DNA of 64,000 bases from Strobilurus pachycystidiatus (Eukaryota; Basidiomycota; Agaricomycetes; Agaricales; Physalacriaceae). Positions 59,298 through 64,000 of the stretch are shown one piece after another (the stretch's first letter is position 1; each line of letters starts with the position of its first letter). Below the pieces are notes generated by a model. That model saw only the letters and a list, made by a program, of their open reading frames with translations, was not told where the DNA came from and searched no databases. The position numbers and the translations under genes were made by a program. Where the stretch lies: assembly GCA_019915135.1 (NCBI GenBank), contig JAHLMK010000018.1, positions 62,001 through 126,000 of the forward strand, in the 5' to 3' direction.

Positions 59298-59498
59298 AAT
59301 GCGATGGCGATGGCGGTATGGTGGCTGATGATGGTGCGGTGATGAGTCGCGGAGATGCGGAGATAGCCTGACCAGGCACGGAATCAATTATCACGCCGTG
59401 ACACTAAACACAGGTAAATCTCGCGTGAATCTTCCGTGAATCTTTACTGAAATCTCGCCGTGCATCGCGGTACATCCTCAGCTTTGAACTAAGCTATT

Positions 59499-60053
59499 GT
59501 GCTCTAAAGTGGGGGACATCGTGATACATCGTGTGCCAGCAATATCACCTGTGTGTCGCCCGATTTCTTTTTCATGAGATGTAAGGTGTGTATCTCATGC
59601 TAGGGCCGGCCACGTAGCTCAGCGCGTGGTTGGGCGCTTCGATCTGATCAAGAAGGTTTTTTTTTCTTTTTCGTTTTTGGCTCCTGCATTCCACCTCCAC
59701 TCGTAATACGTATCTTTGACACGGTCCCTTCTCCCTCTGGCAAACCTTTGAAGTCGGGTGTCGTCTTCCACGTTACGTATCGTATCGTGCCGTTCTCTGC
59801 CGGCCTTGTCTGCCATCAGTGGGTCTCCGAGCTTCTCGACATCCACTTCCTCCATACGCTTTGTGAACTTGTCTCTCGAATGTCATAACCTCTCTTGCTC
59901 GTATGCCCCTGGACTTTTGGTTGTGTGCTACGAACGACGCGTGCCGAGTGGCCGTCCTCCCAACTTCTTTGATCATGGCAGTCTGACACTAGTCTCGTAA
60001 ACCATCCTCTACGGTGATGAAGAAACGACGTTCATCTCTAGTAGAGTCTGGAA
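59499..60053. other. Region right of the transposon, with A-box-like sequence
   Basis: CACGTAGCTCAGCGCGTGGTTGGGCGC at 59611 is a tRNA-like A-box stretch followed by a poly-T tract (59657 on), the best-preserved member of the GTAGCTCA family in the window. A 78-codon minus-strand frame across 59855-59619 is charged but overlaps this repeat. Confidence 0.4.
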
Positions 60054-60273
60054 CCTATGTGGGGGGTGCCTCGCAGGTGTGCCTCGGAGTTCCAAATGTG
60101 TGATGGCCTTCCGGCATCGCGGGTTGCTGCTGGTGGGCGGAGGGTTGCGTTGATGGCACGTCCAGGGCGCGTTGCTGGAAGGAGACTCGGATTGGTATGC
60201 CTTCACGGCCATCACCTGGCCATCACTGTCTTTCAAAGTCCGAGGCACACCTGCGAGAGACCCCCCACATAGG
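60054..60273. mobile_element. 220-bp foldback/MITE-like element
   Basis: The left end CCTATGTGGGGGGTGCCTCG and the right end are inverted repeats of about 35 bp with two or three mismatches (both run to GGTGTGCCTCGGA), and a second, looser inverted block (GATGGCC) lies further in. No clear target duplication was found. No coding content. Confidence 0.65.
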
Positions 60274-60649
60274 GCCAAGACTAGTCTGACACGGAGGCCT
60301 GATGGCTCACCGAGTCATCCTGTCCATCGAAGAGTGGAAGCAACTGTCTTTTGTTCTGAAGCTCTCCTCGTGCCATCAGCTCTTTTTGTCTCACGTACCA
60401 AGTTACTCGGCCCTCAACCGCACCCAGTCGGCATTTTGGACTGTGCTTCTCCTTGCTGGCTCCTCCATACGGCGTCGAGACTATATCCACACATAGCTCA
60501 TTCTGCATCATTGGTAGATGTCCTGGTCAACGTATACTGTTTTCCTCCCCTCATATCTAGCAGGCGATGACTCCCTCTTTCTTCAATCGGTCATCGCTTG
60601 TCGTGAACCACACACTCGAGCCTCGGACGGATCCACAGAACGACCTGTA

Positions 60650-60970
60650 TCCGTGCGCAGGTAGCTCACATTTACTCGCGTGTGAGTCGTTCGCGCCGAT
60701 CTTTTTTTGCGTTCTCTTTTCTTCTTTCGGCAGTCGTCTTATACTTATGTGTCCCGCTCGCCCCGGATTTCTGTCTCTAGATGAGGTGAGTACGTGTTTT
60801 GATCATATTCCTGTTTGCTGAGTCTGACGTCCAGAGAACAAGAACGTGTCCGACAGGCGTCTGTTGATTAGTTTGTTATTTGATCGTGTCTGATGCAAAT
60901 GCGAATCCTCATGATACTGTCATCTTGCGCTACGTGGGACGCGACTTTTCAGTCGCCGTCAGTGCGCTTC
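60650..60970. repeat. Relic of the secreted-protein locus 3' region
   Basis: GCCCCGGATTTCTG(T/C)xTCTAG near 60758 matches the last codons and stop of the secreted-protein genes (16758 and 19570). The next 200 bp match their 3' flank: CTGTTTGCTGA.TCTGA.GTC.AGAGAA near 60810, GACAGGCGTCTGTT near 60854 and GTGGGACGCGACTTTTCAG near 60935 (compare 16948). The 5' part of the gene is absent. A GTAGCTCA repeat unit like that at 37.6 kb is fused immediately upstream (60661). Confidence 0.65.
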
Positions 60971-61136
60971 CTCGTTCCTATTCTGAACCGACTCGCCCGT
61001 TCTTCCTCAGTGACGATCGGACTTTGGAGGTCATCGTGATCAAAAATCAAATGTGCTCTGCACAGGACAGACACTACCCCTACTGCGGTCCCTCTACGAC
61101 GGTTCTGGGTATCAAAAAGTATGCGGACTCTGCTTA

Positions 61137-63079
61137 TTATGTAGTAGCACGGGATACAAGCTTGACCTCATATGGAATCGGAGAGCGACCCGAGAGTCCA
61201 TCGTACTCCTTCAAATCAATGGGCTTGTTGGGAATTTCCTCGAAGGTGAAAGACCAGATCAAATGAGATATCCCGAGAAACAGCGCCTGATCTGCTAAGG
61301 CCATTCCAATACATATTCTCCGACTATGGATCAACGTTAACATTGGAATGAATTTGTCCAACTTACACACGTACCCGACACCATACATCCAATGATCACG
61401 TTTCCGAGGGTCGGCCTGATTGGCGCTCTCGGTTGAGGACATAGCGTCGAGCATATAACGGTCCGGCTACGGGGGATGAGACATCAGCCTTCATTGTAGG
61501 TGTGGAGATACGATAGGCTTACATTGAAAGCAAACGGGTCAGGATACCGTTCCTCGTCGAAGTGCATGGCATATGTGTTACATATGACGACAGTGTGCGC
61601 CGGGATGAGCTGATCTCTGTAGACGAAATCCTCAGTCGACATGTGCGGTGTTCCAAGCCAAAACGGGTTGTGATAGCGTTCGACCTAGGACGACTGTCAG
61701 TGATGACACAAAAAAGAATGTCTAGATCATCTCGCCTCTTTGATTATCGCCCTGCAGTAAGGTAGGTTCTTCTCATCTTCAAGAGTGGGCATGCGATCAC
61801 GCCCGATAACGCGATCCATTTCCTCGTGTGCCTTTTTCTGGACGTCGGGATATGATGCTATGTGAGCAGCGAACCATTGAAGGACGGCTGATGTCTGAAG
61901 CGAGTCAACGGCTGCGCTGTGTGGCGTTGAACATGCGACTCACGGTCTCGATTCCGGCGATCATATAAGCTGAAGTGAGCATACACATGTCGAGAAAGTC
62001 CAATCCCTCCTTCTCCCGGATCTGTAAAAGATGCTTTGCGAAACAGTCCGGAACTTGCACATCCGTATCTAGATCGTGTTGCATCTGGGTGAGCATTCCG
62101 CCGTAAAAGTGCAAGGTGTCCTCGTGCAGTCGTTTTCCTCGGAGGTACATAAGTGTGCGCAGGTATTGGAGGAAAGGCACAAAGTCGACGAGGTTTGAAA
62201 CGGGGCCAGTGCAGTTCCTTTGAGAATGAGGGGTAAAGTCAGAGCGCGCTCGCAAGCGTCGTTAGACTCGGAGCACATACATGAACTCTCGGCTGATGCG
62301 AAGAATCTCACATAGGAGGGCATCGTCAACGCTCGCTGTGCGAATACCAAACGTGATGTTTAGCATGTTATTCAGCGGGTAGCGCCCTAGATGCTTCTGG
62401 GGGTGCTTCTCAGACTCGATTCAAGATACATGGCTTGCACAGACCTGGGGATTGAGAATACCAGAAACGCCGTTACACGCCTGCTGCAGTGACCTTACCA
62501 TATCCACTGCTTCGTATGTCATACTGTTATCGAACCGACGAAGAGCGGCGACCTGAATGTATGATACCGCAATTTTGCGATGCTTGCGCCTATTGGCCGT
62601 TAGCAAGCCGGAAGAGCGCAAAAGCCTGCTGAGCGCTCACCAGAGATCTCCATATGGTGATCCAGTAATTGCGCGACCTTTGAATATAGTCTGGGCCTTC
62701 ACGAACATGTTCTTCCTGGATGAAAATATGGCGCCATGCGTGATCAAAAGGTCCTTCACAGCGACTGGATCTGAGACACTGAGGAAAAGTTGATTTCCGA
62801 GGCGGAAAGAATACAGATGTCCGTAGGCCTTTGCCCACTTCTGGAGTGTCAATTCGGGGTAGTGTGTGAGGAATGGGAAGGATCCTTGCAAAGATTCAGC
62901 TCTTGGTCCCGAATGCGAGTAAACGAGAACAAACCGAAGAAAGGTACACCGACAGGTCCACCGAACGGCCTGCCGCGACGTTCATAGAGGATGGAGATGT
63001 ACGAAAAGGTGATAAAAGCAATCAATATAAGACCACTAAGAGGAGTGCCAGAGGCAACATGCAGATTGTGGATATCCAT
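61137..63079 (-). CDS. Cytochrome P450 monooxygenase
   Basis: Nine exons (63079-62950, 62884-62641, 62589-62445, 62408-62281, 62217-61944, 61894-61736, 61684-61523, 61466-61375, 61323-61137) give 506 aa. An N-terminal anchor (about 14-33, SGLILIAFITFSYISILY) and a proline-rich hinge start the protein. The I-helix AGIET lies near 305, the K-helix ExxR (EVER) at about 360-363, the PERF-like motif FNPDRYM near 414, and the heme loop YGVGRRICIGM near 442-452 supplies the thiolate Cys. Aromatic Phe of the heme loop is Tyr here. All core motifs are present, so it is probably functional. The sixth intron needs a GC-AG splice (GAG/GCGAGA). Substrate unknown. Confidence 0.9.
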
Positions 63080-63349
63080 TGCCTAACTCGAAGAAGCCGA
63101 GAAACCTCTTTATACTACATTCGTGCTGCAATCAGATGGGAGCAGGATGAGAGAACCCGGAGAAAAAACTATATAACGGACACATACAAAATAAATCAAT
63201 CAATCAGTCCATACTACACGGACTAGGCTGTTCCCGCGTGACACCAAGGTACAAGTGAGAAGGAAGGAAGGAAGTACACGGCGCGGGTCCCACCCAATAT
63301 GGAACGCCCAGGTTGCGCCTGCCGGATTGGCCTGCCGCCCTGCAGAGTC

Positions 63350-63399
63350 AAGAGGTGTGAGATCTCTGGATCTCGTCGGTTCATCAGGCCACGCGAGGT
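63350..63399 (+). repeat. Inverted repeat arm C (left)
   Basis: AAGAGGTGTGAGATCTCTGG through TCGTCGG and CATCAGGCCACGCGAG matches 63670-63715 in reverse complement with a few differences. The arms are 270 bp apart, suggesting a short foldback element. Confidence 0.7.
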
Positions 63400-63669
63400 G
63401 GCCGGTGATTCCCGAGCATCACTCGGATCACTTGCGGCTTGCTGGTGGCAGGCAATAGCTGAGCGACGCTGGCGTACGATATCCTCTGGGCTCTATCGAC
63501 ATCACATTCAGAATTGATTTGAAGTACGTTACAAGGATAGAAATGCACCCATGGTACTACTTCCAGCACTGAATCGACTCTGTCCGAGTCTAGCCCGACG
63601 TAGGTGGCTTAGTCAGATGTCCCAATTTGTAGGGGGGGGGGGTCGTGGGAACGAAAATGCTGGCCCAGC

Positions 63670-63715
63670 TCGCGTGGCCTGATGACCGACGAGATCCAGA
63701 GATCTCACACCTCTT
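63670..63715 (-). repeat. Inverted repeat arm C (right)
   Basis: Reverse-complement partner of 63350-63399. A poly-G run (63633 on) lies between the arms. Confidence 0.7.
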
Positions 63716-64000
63716 GTGCAGAGTCATGGTGACGAGTCTACGACAGCTTGACGGCAGCGGGCTCGGCGGAGCAGACCCGGGCAGTGCCGAAAGCAATTCA
63801 AACTCCGAAGGAGGACGGTTCATAAACGCGACCGTTCGTTGTGATACATCATCCTCACCATTCACTTCCATCATGTCCTTGAACGAAGACCCCACGCAAG
63901 TCGCACTTCACTGTCAGACAATTCCTCTTACTCATCAGTCCGTAGCTGCTTGTTCTGCGCTATCATCTCTGGTTTGTTGGGGCACGTACCTGCGATCCTG

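Larger units (their letters stand above)
55795..59495. mobile_element. PIF/Harbinger DNA transposon, structurally complete (3,701 bp)
   Basis: Terminal inverted repeats start AGCTTAGTTCAAAGCTGAGG at 55795 and end as the reverse complement at 59495. The outer 49 bp are identical and similarity continues for about 80 bp. The flanking trinucleotide ATT is duplicated (55792-55794 and 59496-59498), the 3-bp duplication expected for the superfamily. Inside are two convergent genes: a DNA-binding accessory protein (plus) and a DDE transposase (minus). Both are intact, so the element may be autonomous. Near-perfect ends suggest a recent insertion. Confidence 0.92.
63080..64000. other. Right edge: inverted repeat and possible gene fragment
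   Basis: Contains the inverted-repeat arms at 63350-63399 and 63670-63715. On the minus strand, about 63872-63712 encodes an acidic, protein-like segment (MMEVNGEDDVSQRTVAFMNR...) that loses quality where the right arm begins, so it may be a gene fragment cut by the repeat. A (GGAAG)n run lies near 63258. Confidence 0.35.

Overview
The window reads as nuclear DNA of a filamentous basidiomycete, most likely an Agaricomycete (mushroom-forming fungus). Genes are dense with short GT-AG introns, mostly 45-65 nt, and coding third positions favour C/G. The families also fit: a velvet transcription factor, a fungal flavin-dependent halogenase, a P450, small secreted cysteine-rich proteins, a Kre9/Knh1-type GPI protein and a two-gene PIF/Harbinger transposon. 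No bacterial-type operons, rRNA genes, convincing tRNA genes or CRISPR arrays were seen. Exon structures were built by hand from splice signals, reading phase and family motifs. All joins given have consistent phase unless an entry says otherwise.

Layout. 1-13.9 kb: the 5' part of a glycine-rich gene running off the left edge, a small hypothetical gene, a Pho80-type cyclin, an AMSH-like JAMM deubiquitinase, a proline-rich coiled-coil protein, and a single-pass membrane protein gene interrupted by a 433-bp hAT-type MITE. 14.3-19.75 kb: a tandem duplication of about 2.6 kb, each copy ending in a TATA-driven gene for a 99-aa secreted six-cysteine protein. 20-26 kb: a RanBP1-domain protein, a short dispersed repeat and an F-box protein. 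26-36.2 kb: two inverted repeats, the second glycine-rich gene (frameshifted), a multi-exon hypothetical gene, a multi-pass membrane protein and a velvet-domain gene. 36-44 kb: tandem repeats, a Kre9/Knh1-like GPI protein and three hypothetical genes. 44.9-47.15 kb: a complete 14-exon flavin halogenase.

47-56 kb is repeat-rich (G+C-rich tandem repeats, a GAGGAC-type minisatellite inside a possible TIR element, and an array of tRNA A-box-like repeats) around one mitochondrial-carrier gene. 55.8-59.5 kb is a structurally complete PIF/Harbinger transposon with DNA-binding protein, DDE transposase, near-perfect terminal repeats and a 3-bp target duplication. 59.5-61 kb holds a 220-bp foldback element and a relic of the secreted-protein locus. 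61.1-63.1 kb is a complete nine-exon cytochrome P450, followed by another inverted repeat at the right edge.

Functional picture: the halogenase and the P450 are specialised-metabolism enzymes and the velvet factor belongs to a family that regulates development and secondary metabolism. However, no polyketide, terpene or peptide synthase lies in the window, so a biosynthetic cluster is only a possibility. The strongest unusual signals are the duplicated secreted-protein locus with repeated upstream modules and a third relic 44 kb away, the A-box-like repeat family, and recent mobile-element activity.
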